Origin: VXLM01 sp965242665 | Lineage (GTDB): Bacteria > Chloroflexota > Dehalococcoidia > Lucifugimonadales > VXLM01 | Direction of reading: 5' to 3' | Length of the DNA: 64,000 bases | NCBI GenBank assembly: GCA_965242665.1 | Contig: OZ251484.1 | Span: 2,604,001-2,668,000, forward strand | Shown here: piece by piece, positions 39,962-48,544 of the stretch | How positions within the stretch are numbered: position 1 is the stretch's first letter | Layout of the letters: every line of letters begins with the position of its first letter | Made by a program: the position numbers and the translations under genes | Notes under the pieces: model-generated | Told to the model about the DNA's origin: nothing | The model's input: only the letters and a program-made list of their open reading frames with translations | Databases searched by the model: none

Positions 39962-40891
39962 TTACGCGTCAGACCTCGACTTCAAAGACACCACCGCCGT
40001 GCCGACTGTCGTCCGAACACCGTCATCCCGCTCCGTCCACACACCGCATTCCACCAATCCTCCGCCCAGAATGCTCGACACCGTTCCGGCGCAGGTGATC
40101 CGCTCGTTTACCGTGTCCATCCCCCGGTACTGCACATCCAGCTTCAGGAGCGTGTCCTCCTCGCCGACCCACTCGCCCAACGCCTGCGCCAAGAACGCGC
40201 TCTTCAACGCCCCGTGCACGATCACGTCAGGCAGTCCCGACGACCGCGCGTATCCCTGGTCGTAGTGAATTTCGTAGAAGTCCCCCGACGCGCCGGCATA
40301 CTGCACAAGCTGCCGCGTAGTAGGCCTCTTGACCAACGGGCGAATCCGCGTCCCCACGGAAACATCCTCCGCGTACACGCCGCCCGGGTTCCCGGTACTG
40401 TACGGTGAACCGCCTTGCATAGACGGAGTCTGCGACCGCACGTCCCCGGGAGCAGAGGATGCCGACGCGCTGTAGTAGATAGTCGTACTCTTCTGCGTGG
40501 CCGCCGTCCGTCCGCTCGGATCCGCGTACACGTGTCGACGCACCACCAACAGCATCTCTCCGAGTCTGCCAGCCTTCTCCAGCACGTCGCAAACCTCGGT
40601 CGTCGCCGTGATCTCGTCCCCCGCTGTGATCCGCTCGAAGAACTCCCACTCGCTCCCGCCGTCGAGAACGTCCGGATAGGGAATGTCGAACTCCGGAACC
40701 GGAGGCGTCTCATCGAGCGAACGCGGGAACGTTGGAGGAGCCGCGGCCCCCGTCGCATACAACGGGTTCGGGTCTCCCACCGCCTCCGCAAACCGCCGTA
40801 CCGCCCCGGCCTCCACGACATGCGTGCGACGCACGGACACCGACCCAATCGCCGCGCGTATCTCTCCGGTTATCTGCGATGACTTGGACAT
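39962..40891 (-). CDS. MaoC-type hot-dog dehydratase with two hot-dog domains
   Basis: A 309-residue protein with an N-terminal FAS1-type dehydratase-like half (VRRFAEAVGDPNPLY near residue 30, WEFFERITAGDEITATTEVCDV near 85) and a C-terminal MaoC-like half (VSVGTRIRPLVKRPTTRQLVQYAGASGDFYEIHYD near 175-210, where Asp and His are the usual catalytic pair, and GLPDVIVHGALKSAFLAQALG). It would hydrate an enoyl-CoA or similar thioester. Located between the DUF805 gene and the helicase, with no beta-oxidation neighbour. The substrate is unknown. Confidence 0.82.
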   Translation of the reverse strand: MSKSSQITGEIRAAIGSVSVRRTHVVEAGAVRRFAEAVGDPNPLYATGAAAPPTFPRSLDETPPVPEFDIPYPDVLDGGSEWEFFERITAGDEITATTEVCDVLEKAGRLGEMLLVVRRHVYADPSGRTAATQKSTTIYYSASASSAPGDVRSQTPSMQGGSPYSTGNPGGVYAEDVSVGTRIRPLVKRPTTRQLVQYAGASGDFYEIHYDQGYARSSGLPDVIVHGALKSAFLAQALGEWVGEEDTLLKLDVQYRGMDTVNERITCAGTVSSILGGGLVECGVWTERDDGVRTTVGTAVVSLKSRSDA

Positions 40892-40972
40892 TGCTCCACT
40901 CTATCCGCACGAAATGACGATAGCCGCAAACTCCGCATCCATCCGCTGCAAGAGCTGCATCCGCGCCTCGTG

Positions 40973-43348
40973 CTACTCTATCTTCTGCAGGGGCGCGAAG
41001 CTCAGCAGCAAGCGCTTGACCCCGTGCCCGTCCTTGAACGCGACCGTCACTTCCATATCTCCCCCTGACGGCTTCACGGCGGTCACGATACCTTCCCCAA
41101 AGGTCTTGTGCTTCACCTTGTCGCCCGTATTCAGCGTCTGCGCGCTCCCCGCCCTCGTCACAGCGGCGGCTCGCCGTCTGCGCCGAATCACAGGAACCTC
41201 CTCCCGACGCTTCACTATGTGCTCAGCAGAGCCGTCATCCCGCCGCCCCTGCTCGAAGGAAGTATCGCGCCGCCTCGGCGACGGCCTGCTCTCAGTATCC
41301 GCCCGCCCGTGCGCAAAGGAAGCTTCGCTTCTCCCAAGATCAGACACGGCGATCCGAGGCGCTGTATCCGGCTTGGTCAACAACCCAGGCGGTATCTCCG
41401 CAAGGAACCTCGACGGCACCCGAGATTCCAGGCCGGCCATCCCCCAAAATCTCCGCCGAAACGCCCGCACCAAGTACAACATCCTCTTCGCCCTCGTCAT
41501 CCCCACATAGCACAATCGCCGATCCTCCTCGATTTCCTCCGGATCCCGCGACTCGACCGCCCTCTTGTGCGGCAGCAGCCCCTCCTCCATCCCGACGATG
41601 AACACCACCGGAAACTCCAGACCCTTCGCCTGATGAAGGGTAATCAACGTGATCGCATCCCGCTTCTCTCCCGCATTGTCCGCGTCGCTCACCAGGCTCA
41701 CTTGCTCCAAGAACGTCCTCAATGCTTCCCTCAGATCCAAGCCGCGGTAATCTGCCGCTGAAGCCCTTAGCTCTGCAACGTTGTCCATACGCTCTTCCGC
41801 GCGTTCGCCCTCGTCCAAGATGTAGTCCATATACCCCGTCCGCTTGAACACCGTGTCGATGAACTCGACCAAGCTGGTCTCCTCCCCAGCCGCGGACAAA
41901 TCCTCGATCATCGACTTGAAGTCCTCCAGGGCCTTGATCGACCGAGCAGGCATGGGCATGACCGCGATGCCCCGCCTCTCTCCAATCTCCGCCATGCTCT
42001 CGATCGCCCGGTACAACGAAACCCCCCGCTCCCTTGCGCGCCGCGTCAACTCGTCCATGGTCCGCTTCCCGATGCCGCGCGCGGGCACGTTCACGATGCG
42101 GCTGAAACTCACGTCGTCATCGCGGTTCGCTATCAACCGAAGATAGCAAAGCAGATCCTTGATCTCCTGCCTCTGGTAGAAGCGGACGCTGCCGACGAGA
42201 TGATACGGCGTCCCGTATCTCATGCACGCCTCTTCGATCGCGCGCGACTGCGCGTTCACCCGATACATCACCGCAATATCCGACCGCTCGTATCCCAACC
42301 CCGGGCCAGTCAATCGCTTGACCTCTCGAACCACGAACTGAGCTTCCTCGTTCTCGTCGTATCCCTCATGGACGACGATCCTAGTTCCCGCCCCGTTCTC
42401 CGTAAACAAGCTCTTCTCCACCCGATGCTTGTTGGACGCGATGACGCCCTGCGCGGCTTGCAGAATCGTCTCGGTGGAGCGGTAGTTCTGCTCGAGCGTG
42501 ACCAGCTTGGCGTCCGGGAAATCCTGCTGGAAGCTCAGGATGTTCCCGACGTCCGCGTTCCTCCAGGAATAGATCGACTGATCTGGATCTCCGACGACGC
42601 ACAAGTTGCGGTAATGCCCTGCAAGCTGCTTGGCGATCTCATACTGTGCAGTATTCGTATCCTGAAACTCGTCGACCATCACGTGCACATAGCGATCCCG
42701 GTATCGCTCCACTACATCCTCATGTTCGCGGAACAAGGCATACGTCTTGAACAGCAGGTCGTCGAAATCCACCGCCGACGCCTGCAAGAGCAGCTCCTCG
42801 TACTGCCCATAAGCGCGGTGCACGATCTCCTCCAGGTAGTTCGTCTTGCTCAGACCGTATCCATCCACTCCGATGAGGCGGCTCTTCGCCGACGAAATCG
42901 CAGAGAGCGCATTCGCCGGACGAAACTCGCGGTCATCCACATCGATCTCTTGCATGGCGCGCTTCATAAGCGATACTTGGTCGGAGCGGTCGTAGATCGT
43001 GAACTCCCTATTCACGCCGATCCGATCCCCCTCCCGTCGCAGCACAGCCGCGCAGAAAGCATGAAACGTGCTGATGGTCAACTGATCCGCGCGCGGAGGC
43101 GCCAACGCCTCCGCGCGCTCCCTCATCTCACGCGCAGCCTTGTTGGTGAACGTAACCGCAGCAATGCGGTACGGCGAGACGCCGTACGCATCGATCAAGT
43201 GCGCGATGCGGTGAGTAATGACGCGCGTCTTCCCGCTGCCAGGCCCAGCCACGATGAGCACCGGCCCGCTCGTCGCCTCCACCGCCTCACGCTGCCGAGG
43301 ATTTAGTCCCGAAAGAATGCCATCTGCCACGTCGACAGTATACCCCAC
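40973..43348 (-). CDS. pcrA: PcrA/UvrD-type superfamily 1A DNA helicase
   Basis: A 791-residue ATP-dependent 3'-5' helicase. Motif I is GPGSGKT near residue 36, Ia TFTNKAAREMRERA, II VDEFQDTN, III VGDPDQSIYSWRNADV, IV EQNYRST, V TLHQAKGLEFPVVF and VI YVGMTRAKRMLYLV. The C-terminus has a Tudor-like end (VKHKTFGEGIVTAV). The length is that of PcrA/UvrD. It removes proteins and displaces strands in repair and replication restart. The GTG start at 43348 is weakly supported; a TATACT box within the first codons raises the alternative of a GTG at 43330. Confidence 0.95.
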   Translation of the reverse strand: MGYTVDVADGILSGLNPRQREAVEATSGPVLIVAGPGSGKTRVITHRIAHLIDAYGVSPYRIAAVTFTNKAAREMRERAEALAPPRADQLTISTFHAFCAAVLRREGDRIGVNREFTIYDRSDQVSLMKRAMQEIDVDDREFRPANALSAISSAKSRLIGVDGYGLSKTNYLEEIVHRAYGQYEELLLQASAVDFDDLLFKTYALFREHEDVVERYRDRYVHVMVDEFQDTNTAQYEIAKQLAGHYRNLCVVGDPDQSIYSWRNADVGNILSFQQDFPDAKLVTLEQNYRSTETILQAAQGVIASNKHRVEKSLFTENGAGTRIVVHEGYDENEEAQFVVREVKRLTGPGLGYERSDIAVMYRVNAQSRAIEEACMRYGTPYHLVGSVRFYQRQEIKDLLCYLRLIANRDDDVSFSRIVNVPARGIGKRTMDELTRRARERGVSLYRAIESMAEIGERRGIAVMPMPARSIKALEDFKSMIEDLSAAGEETSLVEFIDTVFKRTGYMDYILDEGERAEERMDNVAELRASAADYRGLDLREALRTFLEQVSLVSDADNAGEKRDAITLITLHQAKGLEFPVVFIVGMEEGLLPHKRAVESRDPEEIEEDRRLCYVGMTRAKRMLYLVRAFRRRFWGMAGLESRVPSRFLAEIPPGLLTKPDTAPRIAVSDLGRSEASFAHGRADTESRPSPRRRDTSFEQGRRDDGSAEHIVKRREEVPVIRRRRRAAAVTRAGSAQTLNTGDKVKHKTFGEGIVTAVKPSGGDMEVTVAFKDGHGVKRLLLSFAPLQKIE

Positions 43349-43422
43349 ACGCCATCCCTGCGAAAGCAGAAACCCACCCGAACCCCACTATCCCCCGTGC
43401 TCTCAGATCGACTTCCCGACCG

Positions 43423-44229
43423 TCACGGGTTTGTGGGCATCCTGCCCTTCAAATACTTCCACAAGATGAAAGCCGTCAAGGACATCGACCCGATCGCTGA
43501 GAACATTGCCGCCCCCAGGTGGATACCCAGTTGCACCCATAGGAAGAACGACAACGCAATCAGCGCCAGCATCCCTCCAACCGCCGCCACAATGACCGGC
43601 AATAGCCCGCCGTCAGGGAAGGAAGCAACGAAAAGCCCTCGTCTCAGATCCATATATGACGCTGCCCCGACTAGTGCCGCCAACCCCAATCCGAGCGCTC
43701 CTCCGCCGAATGATAGGAGTGGATCCAGCAATCCCGGCCCTTCCATGTAGTACACCATCCCTATGGCAGACGCCATTATGGCGAAGACGGAAGCCATCAC
43801 ACGTCCATTCTTACCAGAGAGAGCGATTGGTGCGAGGGGGATAATGAGGATGAGAAAAGCGACGTGCACGAAGAAGCCAACGAGGTACGGGCCGGAGGAT
43901 ATCCGCAAGAGGAGGCTCGACACGATTACCAGTACGAAGAGGACACCAAAGACCCGACCTACGCTTACCGGACTGTCGGAACGGTTGGCGGACGCAGTAG
44001 ACTCCGACGAGACCGTTTCTAAGGCGGAAGCAGGCTCGGCCAGGGCCATCGCCAATGCAGTGAAGGACAACGCCGCCGCAACAGCGCCCAGCCAGAGATA
44101 CCAATTTCCCAAGTCGAATCTCACGGAAGAAGTGATGTCAAGTCCCGCTGACGAGCACGCTGCCCCGCTTACCAGAAATACGACGGCGGCAACCAGCAGC
44201 CCAGATCGTATTCGCAGCCGAAACCTCAC
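43423..44229 (-). CDS. Multi-pass membrane protein, shorter tandem paralogue
   Basis: A 268-residue membrane protein with about seven hydrophobic segments. The start is GTG 44229, whose first base is the last base of the upstream gene's TAG stop. The whole protein aligns by eye with the C-terminal half of that upstream gene (LSFTALAMALAEPASA versus LSFTALALALAEPASA; GGMLALIALSFFLWVQ; LKYLKGRMP-like end). It ends KGRMPTNP, while the downstream DNA keeps a broken version of the paralogue's CPCGCGK tail, so the tail was lost by deletion. Function unknown. Confidence 0.72.
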   Translation of the reverse strand: MRFRLRIRSGLLVAAVVFLVSGAACSSAGLDITSSVRFDLGNWYLWLGAVAAALSFTALAMALAEPASALETVSSESTASANRSDSPVSVGRVFGVLFVLVIVSSLLLRISSGPYLVGFFVHVAFLILIIPLAPIALSGKNGRVMASVFAIMASAIGMVYYMEGPGLLDPLLSFGGGALGLGLAALVGAASYMDLRRGLFVASFPDGGLLPVIVAAVGGMLALIALSFFLWVQLGIHLGAAMFSAIGSMSLTAFILWKYLKGRMPTNP

Positions 44230-45917
44230 TATACCCCGTGCTCCTCGATCATCTTCCCGCAGCCGCACGGGCACATCCTCACCGTCATGGGTTTGGGCAT
44301 CATGGGCATTCTGCCCTTCAAATACTTCCGCAGGATGAAAGCCGTCAAGGCCGTCAACCCAATCGCCGATAACTGTGCCAATGCCAGATACACACCCTGT
44401 TGTACCCACAGGAAGAACGACAACACAATGAGAGCCAGCATCCCTCCAATCGCCGCCGCGATGACCGGCAATAGCCCGCCCCGTAGCCTCTCATAGATGG
44501 ATCCTCGCCTCTCCGCGGCGGAACCGGCTGAAACTACCCATCTCAGCTGCATGTACGACTTTGCCCCAACCAAGACACCCACCAACAATCCAAGCGCTCC
44601 GCCGCTGAATGATGAGAGGGTCTGGATTCCTACCCCGGGGTAGGACAACATCCCGACGATGGACGCGATGACAGCGAAGACGGAAGCGATTACGCGTACA
44701 GTCTTGCCAGTCTTGAGAGAAAGAGCAAGGAGTAACGGGACGAGCAGAGCAAAGAAAGCTACGGAGAAGAACATCGGCCAGACCATGATCGACATGATGA
44801 TTAGTACCAAGGCGGCAATGGCCGTGTAGGTCACGATTCTCCGCCTGTTGGAATCCTTGGCTAACGAATTAGGATCGGCCGGCGCCCTCTCGAAAGCGGA
44901 AGCAGGCTCGGCCAGCGCCAGCGCCAAAGCAGTGAAGGACAAGGCCGTCGCAACAGCGATCAGCCAGAACACCCAATCTCCTCTCCAAAACAAGAGTTTG
45001 TGCAGGATTGAGAAATCCGTCGGTGCATACCTGCCCACGGCTTCCCGTGTCCAACGTCCGTCCGGCGTGCCCACAACGATTCCCTGCAGCCCCATGGCGA
45101 CGGCCACGTTGCCGGTGCGGTGGTCGTAGGCTATCGAATACGGCCGCGTCGTGATCTCTCTTTCCTGGATGTGCCTCGTTGCATAGGTCTGCAGGTTCAT
45201 GTTGCCGGGTTCTCGAAGATAGGCGGCGGAGTACGCCACTTCCTTCCGTCCGCCAATCGTCCGCACCACGTCCGATCCCTCTATCGCGTAGACTCCTCTC
45301 GGGGTTTCGACGCTTTGCTCACCTACACTTGGATACTCCAAACTCCCCGCAAAGGTGACCAAAGCGCCGTCCTCGTCGAATCCCACGGAAGTGATGCCCA
45401 GTTCCGTTTCGGGCGGGGTCGATGCCACGCTTGCGAGAGATGCCAACGATGCGACCAACAACGCAGCCCGGGCCCGTAGCCGTGAAGAACCGGCCGATGG
45501 GCGGCGCCATACCCAGAGCGCTGCCGCCATCCCAAACGGGATCACCAGCGAGTCCGTCGCGTCGAGCGGCCCCCCGCTGGCCCTGCCACTTGCCAGCGAC
45601 AGCCCCCGCGTTATCGCGTCGTGCACCGGCTCGAACGTGTTGAACGCCGCGTACAGCAGCGGCAGTCCAAGATACGCCGCCGTGAACGCCGCCCTCTGCG
45701 CGTGCGCGTTCCCCCGCGCGGCAAACGACAGAATGAACGCCAACAGCGGCGGCGCGAACATCATCCACGCTATATCGCTCAGCTTGCCCGTCGCCCACGC
45801 GCCCGGCCACAGCGACTTGAACACCAAGTCGTTCACCAACAGCGTACAGACCGCCGTGATCGTGACGGCGTGCGTCAGCGCCGACTCGCACCGCCTGCGA
45901 AAATCCGTGTTGGCCAT
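44229..45917 (-). CDS. Multi-pass membrane protein with an extracytoplasmic domain and a CPCGCGK tail
   Basis: A 562-residue protein starting at ATG 45917 after GGGGAG. The first third has membrane helices (WMMFAPPLLAFILSFAA, AAFTAAYLGLPLLYAAF). The middle (about 165-305) is a soluble beta-rich domain. The last part is a membrane unit homologous to the following gene. The C-terminus MTVRMCPCGCGKMIEEHGV has a compact cysteine motif that could bind zinc. I do not recognise the family. It forms a one-base-overlap pair with its shorter paralogue, so both arose by partial tandem duplication. Confidence 0.72.
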   Translation of the reverse strand: MANTDFRRRCESALTHAVTITAVCTLLVNDLVFKSLWPGAWATGKLSDIAWMMFAPPLLAFILSFAARGNAHAQRAAFTAAYLGLPLLYAAFNTFEPVHDAITRGLSLASGRASGGPLDATDSLVIPFGMAAALWVWRRPSAGSSRLRARAALLVASLASLASVASTPPETELGITSVGFDEDGALVTFAGSLEYPSVGEQSVETPRGVYAIEGSDVVRTIGGRKEVAYSAAYLREPGNMNLQTYATRHIQEREITTRPYSIAYDHRTGNVAVAMGLQGIVVGTPDGRWTREAVGRYAPTDFSILHKLLFWRGDWVFWLIAVATALSFTALALALAEPASAFERAPADPNSLAKDSNRRRIVTYTAIAALVLIIMSIMVWPMFFSVAFFALLVPLLLALSLKTGKTVRVIASVFAVIASIVGMLSYPGVGIQTLSSFSGGALGLLVGVLVGAKSYMQLRWVVSAGSAAERRGSIYERLRGGLLPVIAAAIGGMLALIVLSFFLWVQQGVYLALAQLSAIGLTALTAFILRKYLKGRMPMMPKPMTVRMCPCGCGKMIEEHGV

Positions 45918-46097
45918 TGCTCCCCGCAAACCTGCGCTAAACTGATAACCCCATCATAGCACAACTCCCTCCGTCCCCTCGCGAACCGCATCCGAATATC
46001 CTCCTCGCCGACGCAAACGCAACCCTTCTCCCTCTCTATCGTTGTATTGAGTATCATAGAGTCGACCGAGTTCGACCATCAGGAGCCGCGTTCGCGC

Positions 46098-47759
46098 ATG
46101 ATCTTGAGAGGAATCCAGCCGAGGCAGGTGTTGTTCGCCGCCCTCGTCCTAGCGGTCATCTCCGCCCTTGCCGTCGTGCAAGACGCCGCGGCCGCGCCAG
46201 CCAGCGCGGTAACGGTGCACTCCGCCAGCATCGTCAGCGAGTTCCCCGCCGGATTCCGCATCCGCTTGACCGCCGACAGTCCCAACCAGATCGATTCCCT
46301 CGCAATACGACTTCGCATCGGCCAACAGACCCGCACAGGGTACGACTACCTCGAATTCGCCCAAGAAGGCCGGTCGATCGACGCCGAACTGCTCTGGCGC
46401 ACGAATACCGCCGCAAACTACATCCCCCCAGGCACGGTCATCACCTACCGATTCGAGTTCGTAGACGTCGACGGCGGCCGCCTAGAGACCGACTACGCAG
46501 CGTTCAGCTACCACGACCCCCGCTTCTCCTGGCACGAAATATCGGAAGGACCAGTCACCGTCTCATACCACGGACGGTCCGAGCCGCGCGCCATGGATAT
46601 TCTCCGTGCATCCGTCGACACCTTGAACCGATTGTCTCCCCTCCTAGGCGCAGATGAGGATGAGCCTGTCCGGGTGACCGTATACAACACCTGGGACGAA
46701 ATGCGTCATGCCATACCTCCCTCCAGTGCGGCTGTCGGCCGCCGCATCATCACCGAAGGCCAGGCCTTTACCAATATAGGCACCCTCCTTGTGCTCGGCT
46801 CTCGCAGCGCCGCAGGTACTGCATCCCACGAAATGGCGCACATCGTCGTGCATCGAGCAGGCGAAGGCCCCGCGCGAAAAGTGCCCCCCTGGCTCCACGA
46901 AGGCCTCGCAGAATACGCCAACATCGACCCCGGAACGTCATACGACGCCGCCCTCCGACGCGCAATACGCCACGACCGCCTCCTCCCAGTAACGCGCATG
47001 GGCACCCTTCCAGGCCGCCCCGACGACATAATCCTCTTCTACGGACAGTCCAAAGCCCTCGTCCGTATGATGATCGACGACTTCGGCTCAGAGAAGATGC
47101 GCGAATTCATGGCGCGCTACAAAGACGGCGCAACCATCGACCGCGCCCTCGAGCAAACCTATAGCCTCGACCGCGACGGTATCGAAAACCGCCTGCGACG
47201 ATCACTCGGAGCATCCCTCCTCTCCCCATCCAGCCAAGCCTCCCAGCGTCCAACTCCCCTGCCGGCTCCGACCGTCTTGCCCTATACCCTGCAACCCGAT
47301 AGGAATGGCCGCTTCGTGGGCGGATCGGACGACATGCGCGCGTCCGAGACCGACTCGAACTCCCCATCTCCCCCCGTCCAAGAGTCGAACCCACTGAGCC
47401 GGCCCAACACTCCCGTTCCCCTCGTGTACGCCGCCGCGCCAACATCCAACTCCCAACCGTCCGCCCCCGCGGCCACCGGCGAATCCTCCCCATACTCTGC
47501 GCGTGGATCGTACCGTACCCCTGCCCCCACGGACGCCGGCGAATCCTCCCCATACTCTGCGCGTGGATCGTACCGTACCCCTGCCCCCACGGACGCCGGC
47601 GAATCCTCCTCATCGACGGCTCCCCAGGTGGCGACAGGCTGCGCGGCCCCGGCCAGCGACGCCCCCTTCGATCTCGCTGCCGCCGGCGCAATCATCGGCC
47701 TTACCGTCCTCCGCGCCCATGCCCTCCGCCGCCCCAGACCCAAAACACCGCGCGCCTGA
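46098..47759 (+). CDS. Secreted gluzincin metallopeptidase (peptidase MA-like), membrane anchored
   Basis: A 553-residue protein. I chose ATG 46098 because a signal peptide follows (VLFAALVLAVISALAVV, then AAAAPASA); a TTG at 46047 adds 17 residues. After a beta-rich N-terminal region, the catalytic helix HEMAHIVVH provides HExxH near residue 245, and the third ligand Glu is in WLHEGLAEYAN. A Pro/Ser-rich stalk with a 60-bp DNA repeat leads to a short hydrophobic C-terminal segment (LAAAGAIIGLTVL) and a basic end. It should act on protein outside the cell while anchored. REP-like repeats follow. Confidence 0.82.
   Translation: MILRGIQPRQVLFAALVLAVISALAVVQDAAAAPASAVTVHSASIVSEFPAGFRIRLTADSPNQIDSLAIRLRIGQQTRTGYDYLEFAQEGRSIDAELLWRTNTAANYIPPGTVITYRFEFVDVDGGRLETDYAAFSYHDPRFSWHEISEGPVTVSYHGRSEPRAMDILRASVDTLNRLSPLLGADEDEPVRVTVYNTWDEMRHAIPPSSAAVGRRIITEGQAFTNIGTLLVLGSRSAAGTASHEMAHIVVHRAGEGPARKVPPWLHEGLAEYANIDPGTSYDAALRRAIRHDRLLPVTRMGTLPGRPDDIILFYGQSKALVRMMIDDFGSEKMREFMARYKDGATIDRALEQTYSLDRDGIENRLRRSLGASLLSPSSQASQRPTPLPAPTVLPYTLQPDRNGRFVGGSDDMRASETDSNSPSPPVQESNPLSRPNTPVPLVYAAAPTSNSQPSAPAATGESSPYSARGSYRTPAPTDAGESSPYSARGSYRTPAPTDAGESSSSTAPQVATGCAAPASDAPFDLAAAGAIIGLTVLRAHALRRPRPKTPRA
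47476..47609 (+). repeat. 60-bp tandem repeat in the peptidase stalk
   Basis: Two perfect 60-bp units starting at 47477 and 47537 and a partial third, containing GGCGAATCCTCCCCATACTC. They code GESSPYSARGSYRTPAPTDA. In-frame (60 bp), so copy number changes would only alter stalk length. Confidence 0.95.
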
Positions 47760-47779
47760 CTCCTCCCGCCGCATCATAC

Positions 47780-48253
47780 CCCCGTCATTCCCACTCCCTC
47801 ACCCCTGCCATTCCCGCACCCACCCACGTCATTCCCGCGTAGGCGGGAATCTCGCTTCTCCATAACCTCGCCTCTCTCTCTCGCGTGAATTAGGGAACGC
47901 GCGCGCACGAGTTTCCGTCGGATTTTGTCGGATTCTGTTGGATTGTGTCGAATTTCGTAGACGGCGGGTTGGGGGGATTGTCGATTGATGATTGCAGATT
48001 GGGGATTGCAAGATGGCTCCTTGGGTTGTGGTTTGGATGGGTCGTCTTTAGGTTCAAGATAGTACGGGAGTTCTGTTTTGTCAAATGCGATGCTCGGGAG
48101 ATTCTCCCCTACGCGGGAATGGCGTGGTTGGGTGCGGGAATGATGTGGTTGGATGCGGGAATGGCGTGGTTGGGTGCGGGAATGATGTGGTTGGATGCGG
48201 GAATGGCGTGGTTGGGTGCGGGAATGACGTGGTTGGATGCGGGAATGACGTGG
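47780..48253. repeat. REP-like repeats and composite dispersed repeat (copy 2)
   Basis: No gene seen. A reversed hairpin with CCCGCGTAGGCGGGAATC lies at about 47833-47852. The composite repeat runs 47887-48090, sharing GAATTAGGGAACGCGCGC and GAGTTCTGTTTTGTCAAATG with copy 1 at 31826-32196. From 48103 a half-unit array runs to about 48252, in which TGCGGGAATGATGTGGTTGG and TGCGGGAATGGCGTGGTTGG alternate, a 42-bp higher-order repeat. Confidence 0.8.
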
Positions 48254-48310
48254 GCACCATGGGCAGAGCATCCCCAAACAGCCACTCCACTTAGTTATTC
48301 AAGGGTCTCC
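48254..48310. mobile_element. Truncated copy of the MITE-like element in a REP-like loop
   Basis: On the minus strand, CTAC then GGAGACCCTTGAATAACTA and GGATGCTCTGCCCATGGTGC match the left 57 bp or so of the 127-bp element at 29183. The junction is again directly after ATTCCCGCCTAC. The second terminal repeat is missing and repeat DNA follows. Confidence 0.65.
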
Positions 48311-48314
48311 GTAG

Positions 48315-48420
48315 GCGGGAATCTATCCTACTCCGACCCACGTCATTCCCGTGCCTGTCTACGTCATTCCTACTCCCACCAACGTCATTCCCGCGTAGGC
48401 GGGAATCCATCCTATCCGAG
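48315..48420. repeat. REP-like hairpin copies
   Basis: Reversed hairpin units GCGTAGGCGGGAATCCA and GTCATTCCCGTGCC half-units. From 48420 to 48544 I see nothing. Confidence 0.8.
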
Positions 48421-48544
48421 CCGCGTCGGCGCACGACGAGATTACCTGCACACAAGGCGAGGATGGACTGGATTCCTCCGCCCAGAATCGGATCGCACAG
48501 CCCGCCCGCCACGTTGTGCGCCTGTCGGACCCATGCGGAAGCAG

